From the NCBI RefSeq assembly GCF_014202315.1, contig NZ_JACHGN010000002.1, positions 275,253 through 339,252 on the forward strand: a stretch of DNA of 64,000 nt. Direction: 5' to 3'. How positions within the stretch are numbered: the stretch's first letter is position 1; every line of letters starts with the position of its first letter. Positions 1 through 8,689 of this stretch are shown here, piece by piece. This stretch comes from Thermocatellispora tengchongensis (GTDB lineage Bacteria > Actinomycetota > Actinomycetes > Streptosporangiales > Streptosporangiaceae). The position numbers and the translations under genes were made by a program. Below the pieces are notes generated by a model. The model was not told the origin of the DNA and searched no databases. It was given only the letters and a program-made list of their open reading frames with translations.

Positions 1-730
1 GGCAGCCGGCCGCGATGATCGCGGAGACGGCGGACGCCGCGTCGCGCGGCGAGCCGAACTCGGCCGCGACGGTCGCGGGCGGGACGGCGGGGGCGCGGCG
101 CAGCCGGACCGTGGCCTCGGTGATCACCCCGAGCGTGCCCTCGGAGCCCACGAACAGCCCGGTCAGGTCGTAGCCGGTGACGCCCTTGACGGTGCGGCGG
201 CCGGTGTCGAGCACCCGGCCGTCGGCGAGCACGACCTCCAGGCCGAGCGCGGAGTCGCGGGTCACGCCGTACTTGACGCAGCGCAGCCCGCCCGCGTTGG
301 TGGCCAGGTTGCCGCCGATGGTGGAGATCTCGAAGGAGGAGGGGTCGGGGGCGTACATCAGGCCGTGCTCCCTGGCGGCGCGGTCCAGGTCGGCGTTGAT
401 CACGCCCGGCTGCACCACCGCGATCTCGTCGTCCGGGGACAGCTCCACGATCCGGTCCATCTTGGCCACCGACAGCACCACGCAGCCGTCCGTGGCGGTC
501 GCGCCGCCGGCCAGGCCGGTGCCCGCGCCGCGCGGCACGACCGGGACCCGGTTCGCCGAGGCCCAGCGCAGCGTCTCGGCCACCTCCTCGCGGCTGTGCG
601 CGAGGACCACGCCGAGCGGGCGTCCGGGCTCCAGGAAGGTGCGGTCGCGTGAGTAGGAGTCGGTGACGTCGGGATCGGTCAGGACGCGGCCCTCGGGCAG
701 CGCGGCGGCGAGCTGGTCGATGAGTGTCAC
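1..730 (-). CDS. FAD-linked oxidase, GlcD-like (3' end cut off by window edge)
   Basis: N-terminal part (about 243 residues) of a flavoprotein of the glycolate oxidase GlcD / D-lactate dehydrogenase family, which oxidises 2-hydroxy acids with FAD. The visible part is the FAD-binding (FAD_binding_4) domain: a segment reading VPRGAGTGLAGGA, then VQPGVINADLD, then STIGGNLATNAGGLRCVKYG and a GSEGTLGVITEAT loop, all in the usual order. The substrate-binding C-terminal domain lies outside the window. The start is taken as GTG at 730. There is no convincing ribosome site, but TACTCT stands six bases before the GTG in the sense direction, which suits a leaderless mRNA. It is transcribed away from the frd operon. 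Family is clear; the exact substrate is not. Confidence 0.85.
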   Translation of the reverse strand, partial: MTLIDQLAAALPEGRVLTDPDVTDSYSRDRTFLEPGRPLGVVLAHSREEVAETLRWASANRVPVVPRGAGTGLAGGATATDGCVVLSVAKMDRIVELSPDDEIAVVQPGVINADLDRAAREHGLMYAPDPSSFEISTIGGNLATNAGGLRCVKYGVTRDSALGLEVVLADGRVLDTGRRTVKGVTGYDLTGLFVGSEGTLGVITEATVRLRRAPAVPPATVAAEFGSPRDAASAVSAIIAAGC

Positions 731-832
731 ACCTGGAGAGTACGGGGCGAGTCCGGATGGGCCGGACATCCCATCCTCGAATGCACCTTCACGAACGGCC
801 CGTCCGGTGCTTGTGTGGAGTCTAGGCCGCCC

Positions 833-848
833 TGTGATCCAGATCACA
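833..848. promoter_or_regulatory. CRP-type palindrome TGTGA-N6-TCACA
   Basis: Perfect inverted repeat TGTGATCCAGATCACA lying 14 bp before the first start codon of the frd operon and between divergent genes. It equals the CRP/FNR-superfamily consensus TGTGA-N6-TCACA used by E. coli and mycobacterial Crp. A nearly identical box lies at 16951-16966. Binding by a Crp protein is inferred. Because it sits so close to the gene start it could act as a repressor site for this operon or an activator site for the divergent oxidase. Confidence 0.65.
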
Positions 849-862
849 CCGAAGGAGGGGCG

Positions 863-1102
863 ATGACGGGAACGCGCACTCCGTTCAGCGGCGAAGTGGC
901 CCCCTGCGGCAAGAGGGGGGACGGCGAGCACTTCCTGGACGACGACGGCCACGGGCTGCTCATCCGCGACCAGCACTTCGCCTGCGGGTGCCGCCGGATG
1001 CGGCACGAGTACCACGACGGAAGCATCCACGTCAGCGCGCTGCGCTGCGACGGGCGTCGGGTCAAGGAGACGGACCAGGTGGACCCCGACCACGGGTGCT
1101 GA
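863..1102 (+). CDS. small Cys/His-containing protein leading the frd operon
   Basis: 79-residue hydrophilic protein that I do not recognise. ATG at 863 follows a strong ribosome site (GAAGGAGGGG, 851-860). It contains the pattern [15 protein letters not shown] in the middle and single cysteines near each end, so it could hold a metal or a redox pair. It has no membrane segment or signal. It lies 16 bp before frdA, has the codon bias of its neighbours and is directly downstream of the CRP-type box, so it is very probably the first gene of the fumarate reductase transcript. A role as an assembly or regulatory factor for the enzyme is only a guess from position. Confidence 0.7.
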   Translation: MTGTRTPFSGEVAPCGKRGDGEHFLDDDGHGLLIRDQHFACGCRRMRHEYHDGSIHVSALRCDGRRVKETDQVDPDHGC

Positions 1103-1118
1103 GCGCGAGGGAGGCCAC

Positions 1119-2855
1119 ATGATCTTCGATGTGCTGATCGTGGGCGGGGGCGGGGCGGGGCTGCGGGCGGCGATAGCCGTCGTGGAGGCCGACCCCGGGC
1201 TGAAGGTGGCGATCGTGTCGAAGGTCTACCCGATGCGCAGCCACACGGTCTCGGCCGAGGGCGGCGCGGCGGGGGTCATCGGCGAGGGCGACACGCTCGA
1301 CGAGCACGCGTACGACACCATCTCCGGCGGCGACTGGCTGTGCGACCAGGACGCGGTGGAGGCGTTCGTGGCCGAGGCGCCGCGGGAGCTGATCCGGCTG
1401 GAGCACTGGGGGTGCCCGTGGAGCCGGGAGCCCGACGGCCGGGTGGCGGTGCGGCCGTTCGGCGGCATGAAGCGGATGCGCACGTGGTTCGCCGCGGACA
1501 AGACCGGGTTCCACCTGCTGCACACCCTGTTCCAGACCAGCTTGAGACATCAGGAGATCCAGCGCTATGACGAGTGGTACGCCACCAGGCTGATCGTGGA
1601 CGACGGCCGGGTCCACGGCGTCGTCGCGATGGACATCCGCACCGGGGCGATCGAGGCCCTCGCCGCCAGGACCGTCATCCTGGCCACCGGCGGCTGCGGC
1701 CGGGCCTTCCCGTTCACCACCAACGCCGCGATCAAGACCGGCGACGGGATGTCGCTGGCCTACCGCGCCGGGGTGCCGCTGAAGGACATGGAGTTCGTCC
1801 AGTACCACCCCACCGGCCTGCCGTTCACCGGCATCCTGATCACCGAGGCGGCGCGCGCCGAGGGCGGCTGGCTGATCAACAAGGACGGCTACCGCTACCT
1901 CCAGGACTACGACCTCGGCGTCCCCACGCCCACCCCGAAGCTGCGCAGCATGGAGCTGGGCCCGCGCGACCGGCTGTCGCAGGCGTACGTGCGCGAGGTC
2001 GAGCGCGGACGCACCGCCGAGACGCCGTACGGCCAGGTGGTCTACCTCGACCTGCGCCACCTCGGCGAGGCCAGGATCGAGGCCCGCATCCCGTTCGTGC
2101 GCGAGCTGTGCCGCAGCTACCAGAACCTCGACCCGGTCACCGACCTCATCCCGGTGCGGCCGGTCGTGCACTACATGATGGGCGGCGTCCACACCGACAT
2201 CGACGGCGCGACCCCGATCCGCGGCCTGTACGCCGCCGGCGAGACCGCCTGCGTCAGCATCAACGGCGCCAACCGGCTCGGCTCCAACTCGCTGCCGGAG
2301 TGCCTGGTGTTCGGCGCCCGCGCGGGCGCGGCGGCGGCGCGCGAGGCCCGGGAGGCGCCCGCCGCGGGCGAGCGGGCCGTGCGGGCGCAGGGGGCCGACG
2401 AGCGGCGCCGCCTGGAGCACGAGCGCGACCGGCGCGACGGCGGCGCGGAGCGCATCGCGGACATCCGCGAGCAGATGCAGGAGACGCTGGAGGAGGCCGC
2501 CGGGATCTACCGCACCCGCGACGCGCTGGACAAGGCCGCGAACCGGATCGCCGAGCTGCGCGAGCGCGCCGCCGCGGCCCGGCTGGACGACCACAGCACC
2601 GCCTTCAACACCGAGATGGTCGCCGCGCTCGAACTGTCCTCGATGCTCGACGTGGCCGAGACCATCGTCGCCTGCGCGCTGAACCGCGAGGAGTCGCGCG
2701 GCGCGCACCAGCGCAGCGACTTCCCGGCGCGTGACGACGGGCGCTTCCTGGCCCACTCGCTCGCCTACCGCGGCGCGGACGGCGGGCCGCGCGTGGAGCT
2801 GCTGCCCGTCACGATCACCCGCTGGCCACCCGGCGAAAGGGTCTACGGACGATGA
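1119..2855 (+). CDS. frdA: fumarate reductase / succinate dehydrogenase flavoprotein subunit
   Basis: 578 residues, the catalytic subunit that interconverts fumarate and succinate. The N-terminal dinucleotide fold [11 protein letters not shown] (8-18) is followed by [10 protein letters not shown], whose His42 matches the histidine that carries covalent FAD. Active-site blocks [39 protein letters not shown] and [10 protein letters not shown] are all present and in order, as is the closing KRVYG. These blocks resemble quinol:fumarate reductase FrdA of enterobacteria and mycobacteria more than the aerobic SdhA type. The ribosome site GAGGGAGG lies just before ATG. The gene overlaps frdB by 4 bp. 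The direction of the reaction in vivo cannot be read from sequence. Confidence 0.95.
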   Translation: MIFDVLIVGGGGAGLRAAIAVVEADPGLKVAIVSKVYPMRSHTVSAEGGAAGVIGEGDTLDEHAYDTISGGDWLCDQDAVEAFVAEAPRELIRLEHWGCPWSREPDGRVAVRPFGGMKRMRTWFAADKTGFHLLHTLFQTSLRHQEIQRYDEWYATRLIVDDGRVHGVVAMDIRTGAIEALAARTVILATGGCGRAFPFTTNAAIKTGDGMSLAYRAGVPLKDMEFVQYHPTGLPFTGILITEAARAEGGWLINKDGYRYLQDYDLGVPTPTPKLRSMELGPRDRLSQAYVREVERGRTAETPYGQVVYLDLRHLGEARIEARIPFVRELCRSYQNLDPVTDLIPVRPVVHYMMGGVHTDIDGATPIRGLYAAGETACVSINGANRLGSNSLPECLVFGARAGAAAAREAREAPAAGERAVRAQGADERRRLEHERDRRDGGAERIADIREQMQETLEEAAGIYRTRDALDKAANRIAELRERAAAARLDDHSTAFNTEMVAALELSSMLDVAETIVACALNREESRGAHQRSDFPARDDGRFLAHSLAYRGADGGPRVELLPVTITRWPPGERVYGR

Positions 2856-3577
2856 TCACACTGCAGGTCAGCCGCTACCGGCCGGGACAGGACGCCGAGC
2901 CGGTCTTCCAGGACTACGAGGTGCCGCTGCGCTCCGACTGGGCGGTGCTCGACGGGCTGGCCCACATCAAGGACCACCTGGACGGCACGCTGTCCTTCCG
3001 CTGGTCGTGCCGGATGGGCATCTGCGGCTCGTGCGGGATGACCGTCAACGGCGAGCCCCGGCTCACCTGCGGCACCTTCCTGACCGACTACGGCGAGGGG
3101 CCGATCCGGGTGGAGCCGCTGCGGGGGTTCCCGGTGATCCGGGACCTGGTGGTGGACATCGACGACGTGCTGGCCAAGCTGGCGCACGTCAAGCCGTGGC
3201 TGATCCGGGAGGGGGAGGAGCTGCCGCTGACGGCGGAGTACACCCAGACGCCGGCGCAGCTTGAGGCGTACAAGCAGTACAGCATGTGCATCAACTGCAT
3301 GCTGTGCTACTCGGCCTGCCCGGTCTACGCGCTGGAGCCCGACTTCCTCGGCCCGGCGGCCATCGCGCTGGCCCAGCGCTACAACCTCGACTCCCGCGAC
3401 CAGGGCGACCGGTTCGACCTGCTGGCCACCGACGAGGGCGTGTGGGGCTGCACCTTCGTCGGCGAGTGCACCAGCGCCTGCCCCAAGCACGTGGACCCGG
3501 CCGAGGCGATCCAGCGCTACAAGCTCACCGCCGCCCTCACCTCGGTGCGCAACCTGCTGCCCTGGGGGAGGTCATGA
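2852..3577 (+). CDS. frdB: fumarate reductase iron-sulfur subunit
   Basis: 241 residues, the electron-transfer subunit linking the flavin to the membrane quinone site. The N-terminal ferredoxin domain has [10 protein letters not shown] (Cys53, 58, 61) with Cys73 completing the [2Fe-2S] ligands. The C-terminal domain has [11 protein letters not shown] (Cys146, 149, 152, 156) and a second set, Cys200, Cys206 and Cys210, ending in ACPKHVDP, for the [4Fe-4S] and [3Fe-4S] clusters. Length is normal for the family. ATG overlaps the frdA stop as ATGA and the gene's own stop overlaps frdC the same way, so the subunits are translationally coupled. Confidence 0.95.
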   Translation: MITLQVSRYRPGQDAEPVFQDYEVPLRSDWAVLDGLAHIKDHLDGTLSFRWSCRMGICGSCGMTVNGEPRLTCGTFLTDYGEGPIRVEPLRGFPVIRDLVVDIDDVLAKLAHVKPWLIREGEELPLTAEYTQTPAQLEAYKQYSMCINCMLCYSACPVYALEPDFLGPAAIALAQRYNLDSRDQGDRFDLLATDEGVWGCTFVGECTSACPKHVDPAEAIQRYKLTAALTSVRNLLPWGRS

Positions 3578-3966
3578 CCGCGCTTCCCTCCTACCGGCCC
3601 CGCGTGCACCCGCTGTGGTGGGCGCGGCGGCGGGCGTACCTGGTGTTCGTGCTGCGCGAGCTGACCAGCGTGTTCGTGGCCTGGTCCGCGGCCTACCTGG
3701 TGCTGCTGGCCCGCGCGGCGCTCGCCGGCGACGCGGAGTACGCCGAGTTCCGGGCGTTCGCGGGATCGCCGTGGGTGGTGGCGCTGAACGTGGTCGCGCT
3801 CGCCGCCACCGCCTTCCACTCGGTCACCTTCCTGAACCTGGCGCCCCGGGCCATGGTGGTCCGGCTGGACGGGTGGCGGGTGCCGGGCTTCCTGATCGCC
3901 GGCGGCAACCACTCGGCCTGGCTGGCGGTCTCGGCGCTGGTCGCCTACCTCGTGCTGAGGAGCTGA
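3574..3966 (+). CDS. frdC: fumarate reductase membrane subunit C
   Basis: 130-residue membrane protein with three hydrophobic helices (roughly residues 25-50, 66-90 and 107-128). Length and topology match FrdC (about 131 residues in E. coli), which with FrdD anchors the FrdAB part and binds quinone. The N-terminal [20 protein letters not shown] and the His between helices ([15 protein letters not shown]) are typical. ATG overlaps the frdB stop by 4 bp. The call rests on topology, length and operon order as much as on sequence similarity. Confidence 0.85.
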   Translation: MTALPSYRPRVHPLWWARRRAYLVFVLRELTSVFVAWSAAYLVLLARAALAGDAEYAEFRAFAGSPWVVALNVVALAATAFHSVTFLNLAPRAMVVRLDGWRVPGFLIAGGNHSAWLAVSALVAYLVLRS

Positions 3967-3972
3967 GGGAAC

Positions 3973-4320
3973 GTGCGGGCGAGACGGACCCCCGAGCCGT
4001 ACCTGTGGCTGCTGTTCAGCGGCGGGGGAGTGGTGGCCGCGCTGCTGCTGCCGGTGCTGGTGCTGATCTTCGGCGTACTGGCGCCGCTCGGCGTGATCGA
4101 GCCGCCGCCGGCGGCGCGCGTGCGCGCCCTGCTGGACCCCCTGCTCGTACGCCTGGCGCTGGCCGCCGTGGTCGGGCTGTGCCTGTTCCACGCCGCGCAC
4201 CGGATCAGGTTCACGGTGGAGGAGATGACCCGGGGCGGCCGGCTGGACGTGGTGCTGGCCCCGCTGTGCTATGGCGCGGCGCTGACCGGCACCGTGATCG
4301 CCGTACTCGTCCTCTTCTGA
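3973..4320 (+). CDS. frdD: fumarate reductase membrane subunit D
   Basis: 115-residue membrane protein with three predicted helices, matching FrdD in size (119 in E. coli) and layout: an N-terminal PEPYLWLLFSGGGVVAALLL segment like the E. coli start, a GVLAPLGV turn, and a mid-protein His pair (FHAAHRIRF) suited to quinone-site chemistry. GTG at 3973 follows the frdC stop by 6 bp; GCTGAGGGA upstream is a usable ribosome site. It is the last gene of the operon. Confidence 0.85.
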   Translation: MRARRTPEPYLWLLFSGGGVVAALLLPVLVLIFGVLAPLGVIEPPPAARVRALLDPLLVRLALAAVVGLCLFHAAHRIRFTVEEMTRGGRLDVVLAPLCYGAALTGTVIAVLVLF

Positions 4321-4334
4321 CGGGGCGGTGTCAG
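4317..4334 (+). terminator. weak hairpin at the end of frdD
   Basis: CTGAC at 4317-4321 pairs with GTCAG at 4330-4334 across an 8-base loop and is followed by CCTTTTCT. The stem overlaps the frdD stop codon. The short T run makes it a possible but weak intrinsic terminator for the frd transcript. Confidence 0.35.
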
Positions 4335-4547
4335 CCTTTTCTGCAGTTTGACGAACCACTTGGCTGCGCTTTGATCACGTTTTTACAACATCAGACCGCG
4401 CCTTTACTACCGCTTTATCTTCTCCTCTAACGTCCCGTCTGGATTCAGCGGGCCAGATGTCACATCTGCCCTCTGTGTCCAGTTACGGCACGCTCATCCC
4501 GCGTGCCAGGACGTGGCCCGGCCAACCCGGGCGAGGGAGGAAAGCTG
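4335..4547. promoter_or_regulatory. AT-richer promoter region of the M6 protease with a 15-bp palindrome
   Basis: This 213-bp gap is clearly less GC-rich than its surroundings, particularly 4341-4430, as expected for a promoter region. It contains a perfect palindrome CAGATGT-C-ACATCTG at 4454-4468, about 80 bp before the protease start. I cannot assign -35/-10 boxes with confidence (TTGACG at 4348 is a candidate -35). The palindrome could be an operator for a regulator of the secreted protease. Confidence 0.45.
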
Positions 4548-7337
4548 TTGTCCAGTAGAGGCAGAGGCGCCGCGCGGCGCCTCCTCGCGATCGTGCCCGC
4601 GGTCGGCCTCGCCGCCGCGGGCTTAACGGTGGTGGGTGCGGGGCCGGGTGCGGCCGACACCTCCGTGGCGCGCTACCAGCCGTCGGCGGCCGACTACTAC
4701 ATCAACTACACCGCGCCGCGCGTGGAGAAGGAGGCCGAGGAGCCGGCCCCGCCGGGCTCGAAGTCCGCCCGCTCCCGCGCCGCCAAGGCACAGGAGATCG
4801 ACCGCAAGTTCTCCAGCGGGAACCCCGTCACCGGCCGCATCCTGGCCGCCCGCGAGGCGGAGGCGATCAGGACCGGGCGCAACCCGGCCGAGTTCATCTT
4901 CAAGAAGTCCAAGCAGGTGCAGACCGCCAAGCTGCTCACCCTGCTGGTGGAGTTCAACGAGGCCGCCAACGACGACTTCTCCGGTTTCAGCCGGCCGCGC
5001 ACGATCGGCAGCGACGAGAACGACTGCGTCACCGAGCCGCCCGGCACGCTGATGAACGGGCCGCTGCACAACCAGATCCCCGACCCCGCGACGTTGCCGC
5101 ACAAGGACAACAACAGCATGTGGGTCCCCGACTTCAGCCCGGCCCACTACAACAAGATGCTCTACACCAAGGAGGGGATCACCGAGCGGGTCCGCAAGGA
5201 CCTCAAGGGCCCGGACGGCAGGCCGGGCATCGACATCTCCGGCTACACCATGAAGAACATGTACGAGGAGATGTCCAAGGGCAAGTACACCGTCACCGGC
5301 GAGGCGGTCGGCTGGATCAAGGTCCCGCACTCCGAGGCGTGGTACGGCGCGGCGGCCTGCGGCGGCGTCGCCCAGGACATGTCCGGCCACCCGGACAACC
5401 CGCTCGGCGCGGCGCAGCTCGCCATCGACTCGGTGAACACGCTCGCCGCGATGCGCCCCGACTTCCCCTGGGCGGACTACGACCTGGAGGACATCTCCGA
5501 CGCCGACCGCGACGGCAACCACCAGGAGCCCGACGGCGTCATCGACCACCTGGTGCTGGTGCACGCCGGCAAGGACAAGTCGAGCGACGGCGGCGCGCAG
5601 GGCACGTACGCGATCTGGGCCCACTCCAGCGCGGTCGCCGGCGGCTACACCGTGCCGGGCACCGACCTGAAGATCTCCAACTACATCGTGCAGCCCGAGG
5701 ACTCCGGCGTCGGCGTCTTCGCCCACGAGTACGGCCACGACCTCGGCCTGCCCGACCTGTACGACACCTCCGGCGGCGCCGAGTCGGCCGTGGACTTCTG
5801 GGACCTGATGTCCAGCGGCTCCCACTCCGGCCCGGTCTTCCAGTCCATGCCCACCCACATGGGCCTGTGGGACAAGTGGGTGCTCGGCTGGGCGAACCCG
5901 AAGGTGTTCAACCCCGGCGACCGCACCCGGGCCGTGACCATCGGGCAGAGCTCCCGCACGCCGAAGCTGACCGAGGACGGCGTCCGGGTGAACCTGGAGA
6001 GCCAGCCGCTGCAGATGATCGAGCCGCACAGCGGCGCGAACATGTGGTGGACCCACCAGGACCAGGAGTGGGCCGACGTCAAGCTGACGCGCGACCTGAC
6101 CGTGCCCGCCGGCACGGACCTGAAGCTCTGGATGTGGAACAACTACGAGATCGAGCAGGACTGGGACTTCGGCTTCGTCGAGGTGTCCACCGACGGCGGC
6201 GCCACCTGGGCCGAGCAGAAGGTGTACGCCGAGGACGGCACCATGGTGACCACCCCGGACGACTACCCCGACCCCAACAAGAACCTCAAGACCTTCGGCA
6301 ACAAGAAGTACGGCCTCACCGGCGACACCGGCGGCTGGCGGCACGACTACGTGGACATGACGCCGTTCGCCGGCAAGACCGTCAAGCTGCGCCTGCACTA
6401 CAACACCGACGCCGCGTTCACCCCGCGCGGCTGGCATGCCGACGACTTCTCCCTCACCAACGGGAGCGAGACCGTCTGGAGTGACGACGTCGAGGGCGGC
6501 GCCAACGGCTGGACCGCCACCGGAGGGACCTTCACCAACACCCACGGCACCGGGTTCCACATCAACGACGGCAAGCGCCAGATCGAGCGCTTCTACCTGG
6601 CCGAGTGGCGCAACTTCGACGGCTTCGACAAGGGCCTGCAGTACGCCTACGACACCTCGTACTCGCGCGACGGCGCGTGGAAGGTGGAGAAGCTCAAGTA
6701 CAACGCGCCCGGCATGCTGGTGTGGTACCGCGACTCGACCTACACCAACAACACCCTCCAGCCGAACCTGGAGGCGGGCCCGAGCGTCGGCACCAAGGGC
6801 AGCCTGCTGATCGTCGACTCGCACTACGAGCCGCTGCGCCGCACCGGCGTCGCGGCGGAGAAGGACCCGACGCTGCGCAAGAACCTCCAGGGCCGGGTGC
6901 AGACCTCCAACGCGGCCTTCTCCTTCGGCAAGACCTACCCCTTCACCGAGTGCATCGAGGCGGCCGACGAGCCGTTCAGCGAGTACTGCACGAAGTTCCC
7001 GGCGCTGAAGGGCGTGTCCGCCTTCACCGACGCCAAGACCTGGTACCCGGGCTTCGAGCTGCTGAACGGCGCGCTCGGCTACCGCGACTTCGACGCCTCG
7101 GTGGTCGTGCCGTCCAAGGGCGACCAGATCTACAGCACCCGGGTCGTGCACGCCGACGGCACCCCCGCCACCGAGCTGTACGGCGAGGAGATCGGCGGCG
7201 GCCACTACCTCGGCACCGGCAACCCCGGCGACGAGGGCAAGGCCCTGGGCGTGCAGCTCAAGCTGCTCACCCCGCTCCCGGGCAACCTGGGCGCGGTGGT
7301 CCAGGTGACCGCGCCCAAGAAGTCCGCGGCTCCCTGA
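4548..7337 (+). CDS. secreted M6 (immune inhibitor A-like) metalloprotease
   Basis: 929-residue exported zinc protease of peptidase family M6 (InhA). A TTG start at 4548 is preferred because GGGAGGAAA (4535-4543) lies just before it; the in-frame ATG at 4503 has no such site. A Sec signal follows: an arginine-rich start, a hydrophobic stretch, and a small-residue region ending GPGAADTS. The zinc motif HEYGHDLGLPDLYD begins at His393 (His393, Glu394, His397). Downstream are beta-rich regions with DYPDPNKN and WSDDVEGG segments like those of InhA C-terminal domains. The enzyme should cleave extracellular proteins. It stands alone between the frd operon and a lipid kinase. Confidence 0.93.
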   Translation: MSSRGRGAARRLLAIVPAVGLAAAGLTVVGAGPGAADTSVARYQPSAADYYINYTAPRVEKEAEEPAPPGSKSARSRAAKAQEIDRKFSSGNPVTGRILAAREAEAIRTGRNPAEFIFKKSKQVQTAKLLTLLVEFNEAANDDFSGFSRPRTIGSDENDCVTEPPGTLMNGPLHNQIPDPATLPHKDNNSMWVPDFSPAHYNKMLYTKEGITERVRKDLKGPDGRPGIDISGYTMKNMYEEMSKGKYTVTGEAVGWIKVPHSEAWYGAAACGGVAQDMSGHPDNPLGAAQLAIDSVNTLAAMRPDFPWADYDLEDISDADRDGNHQEPDGVIDHLVLVHAGKDKSSDGGAQGTYAIWAHSSAVAGGYTVPGTDLKISNYIVQPEDSGVGVFAHEYGHDLGLPDLYDTSGGAESAVDFWDLMSSGSHSGPVFQSMPTHMGLWDKWVLGWANPKVFNPGDRTRAVTIGQSSRTPKLTEDGVRVNLESQPLQMIEPHSGANMWWTHQDQEWADVKLTRDLTVPAGTDLKLWMWNNYEIEQDWDFGFVEVSTDGGATWAEQKVYAEDGTMVTTPDDYPDPNKNLKTFGNKKYGLTGDTGGWRHDYVDMTPFAGKTVKLRLHYNTDAAFTPRGWHADDFSLTNGSETVWSDDVEGGANGWTATGGTFTNTHGTGFHINDGKRQIERFYLAEWRNFDGFDKGLQYAYDTSYSRDGAWKVEKLKYNAPGMLVWYRDSTYTNNTLQPNLEAGPSVGTKGSLLIVDSHYEPLRRTGVAAEKDPTLRKNLQGRVQTSNAAFSFGKTYPFTECIEAADEPFSEYCTKFPALKGVSAFTDAKTWYPGFELLNGALGYRDFDASVVVPSKGDQIYSTRVVHADGTPATELYGEEIGGGHYLGTGNPGDEGKALGVQLKLLTPLPGNLGAVVQVTAPKKSAAP

Positions 7338-7358
7338 CGCTCTCCAAAGGTTCACCAC

Positions 7359-7390
7359 GTCGCCGCCTCCGGCCCACCGGGGGCGGCGAC
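7359..7390 (+). terminator. strong GC hairpin after the M6 protease
   Basis: GTCGCCGCC at 7359-7367 pairs perfectly with GGCGGCGAC at 7382-7390, 22 bp after the protease stop. It lacks a U tract but is the kind of stem that ends transcripts in high-GC actinobacteria. Confidence 0.5.
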
Positions 7391-7464
7391 GCCGCTTTCC
7401 GGCAGCCCATACGATGTGGGCGGGCGCCCTGTCCGCGGCGCCGGGCGATGGGCAGAGGGAGACC

Positions 7465-8403
7465 GTGAACGAGCCGCGTACGAAGGCCGAGCACACCGAG
7501 GCCATTCAGACCGCCCGCCGGGTGGCCGTGGTGGTCAACCGGCACTCCCGGCGCGGGCGGCGCCGCTTCCCCGAGGTGCTGACCCTGCTGCGGGAGCAGG
7601 GGTTCCAGCCCATCTCCGTGCACGGCGTCACCAACACCAAGAAGCTGCGCCAGCACCTCGACGCCGCGCTGGCCGCCAAGCCCGACCTGCTGATCGTGGG
7701 CGGCGGCGACGGCACGCTGAGCGCGGCCGTCAAGCACGTCGCGGGCAGCGACGCGGCGCTGGGCGTGCTGCCGCTCGGCACCACCAACAACTTCGCCCGC
7801 AGCCTCGGGCTCCCGCTGGACCTCGCCGGCGCGATCGGGGTGTTCACCAACGGCAAGGTGGCCGATATCGACCTGGGCATGGCCGAGGACCGCGCGTTCG
7901 CCAACCTGGCCAGCTTCGGGGTGTCGGTGGAGGTCGCCGGCACGGTCAAGCCGTGGCTCAAGCGCATTCTGGGCCGGGCCGCCTACCCGCTGACGGCGCT
8001 GGCGATCCTGCCCCGGCACCAGCCGTTCCGCGCGTACATCACCGTGGACGGCCGCCGCCACGAGCTGCTGACCCATCAGCTCAACGTCGCCAACGGGCGC
8101 TTCCACGGCGGGTGGCAGGTCGCCCGCGACATGAGCATCGACAACGGCATGCTGGTCGCCTACCAGCTCGGCTCGGGCAAGCGGCTGCGCCTGATCGTGG
8201 AGACCATGATCCGCGCCACCACCGGGCGCTGGCGCAGCCTGGCCGGCGGCCCGTTCGTGACCGGCCGCGAGATGCACCTGGAGACCGACCCGCCGATGGC
8301 CGCCGACGTGGACGGCGAGGTGCGGCTGCGCACGCCGCTGACGATCCGCACGGTCCCCAACGGGGTGCGGGTGATGGTGCCCAAGGACTTCGTGGACCGC
8401 TGA
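7465..8403 (+). CDS. diacylglycerol/lipid kinase family protein (YegS/BmrU-like)
   Basis: 312-residue protein of the diacylglycerol kinase catalytic-domain family, which phosphorylates diacylglycerol, sphingoid or related lipids with ATP. Motifs: VVVNRHSRRGR near the start, the nucleotide loop VGGGDGTLSAAV at about residue 80, LGTTNNFARSLGLPL after it, and the C-terminal VDGEVRL block. GTG at 7465 is chosen because GAGGGAGA (7455-7462) precedes it; the upstream ATG at 7414 overlaps a likely -10 box (TACGAT, 7410-7415). A single-gene unit. The lipid substrate cannot be inferred. Confidence 0.88.
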   Translation: MNEPRTKAEHTEAIQTARRVAVVVNRHSRRGRRRFPEVLTLLREQGFQPISVHGVTNTKKLRQHLDAALAAKPDLLIVGGGDGTLSAAVKHVAGSDAALGVLPLGTTNNFARSLGLPLDLAGAIGVFTNGKVADIDLGMAEDRAFANLASFGVSVEVAGTVKPWLKRILGRAAYPLTALAILPRHQPFRAYITVDGRRHELLTHQLNVANGRFHGGWQVARDMSIDNGMLVAYQLGSGKRLRLIVETMIRATTGRWRSLAGGPFVTGREMHLETDPPMAADVDGEVRLRTPLTIRTVPNGVRVMVPKDFVDR

Positions 8404-8446
8404 TCCCTTCTCCGCGCAGGCGGGAGGGCGTGGCGCGCCCGCTAAC

Positions 8447-8487
8447 CAAGCAAGTGCTTGACCGGTGCGATCGTCCGGGCGTATAAA
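8447..8487 (+). promoter_or_regulatory. promoter with overlapping TetR-type operator, cholesterol oxidase gene
   Basis: A clear promoter: TTGACC at 8458-8463 and TATAAA at 8482-8487, 18 bp apart. The -35 box is overlapped by the palindrome CAAGCA-AG-TGCTTG (8447-8460), the size and symmetry expected for a TetR-family dimer. A repressor bound there would block RNA polymerase, so the downstream sterol oxidase is probably inducible. The mRNA would have a leader of about 200 bases, 8494-8689, in which no other gene is seen. Confidence 0.6.
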
Positions 8488-8689
8488 GGGCCATCGGTGA
8501 GTCGTGCCCTCGGCACGGCTCCGCCTCCGTCGGCGGGTCCAGGCGCGAACCCGCCCCCGCGGCCGGCCCCGCCGCCTGCCGCCGCCCCCAGTCGCCGTTT
8601 CCCACGTCACCCGCCGGCGCCCCCGGCGCCGGATCGCCGCGCCGTGCCCGCAACGCGGCTCGCGGCTGCCCGCAGATCGGAGGTCGGCC

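Noticed and set aside
4623..7505. A 960-codon minus-strand frame opposite the M6 protease
   Set aside because: Antisense shadow: no domain, and wrong codon-position bias; the plus-strand protease has complete motifs.
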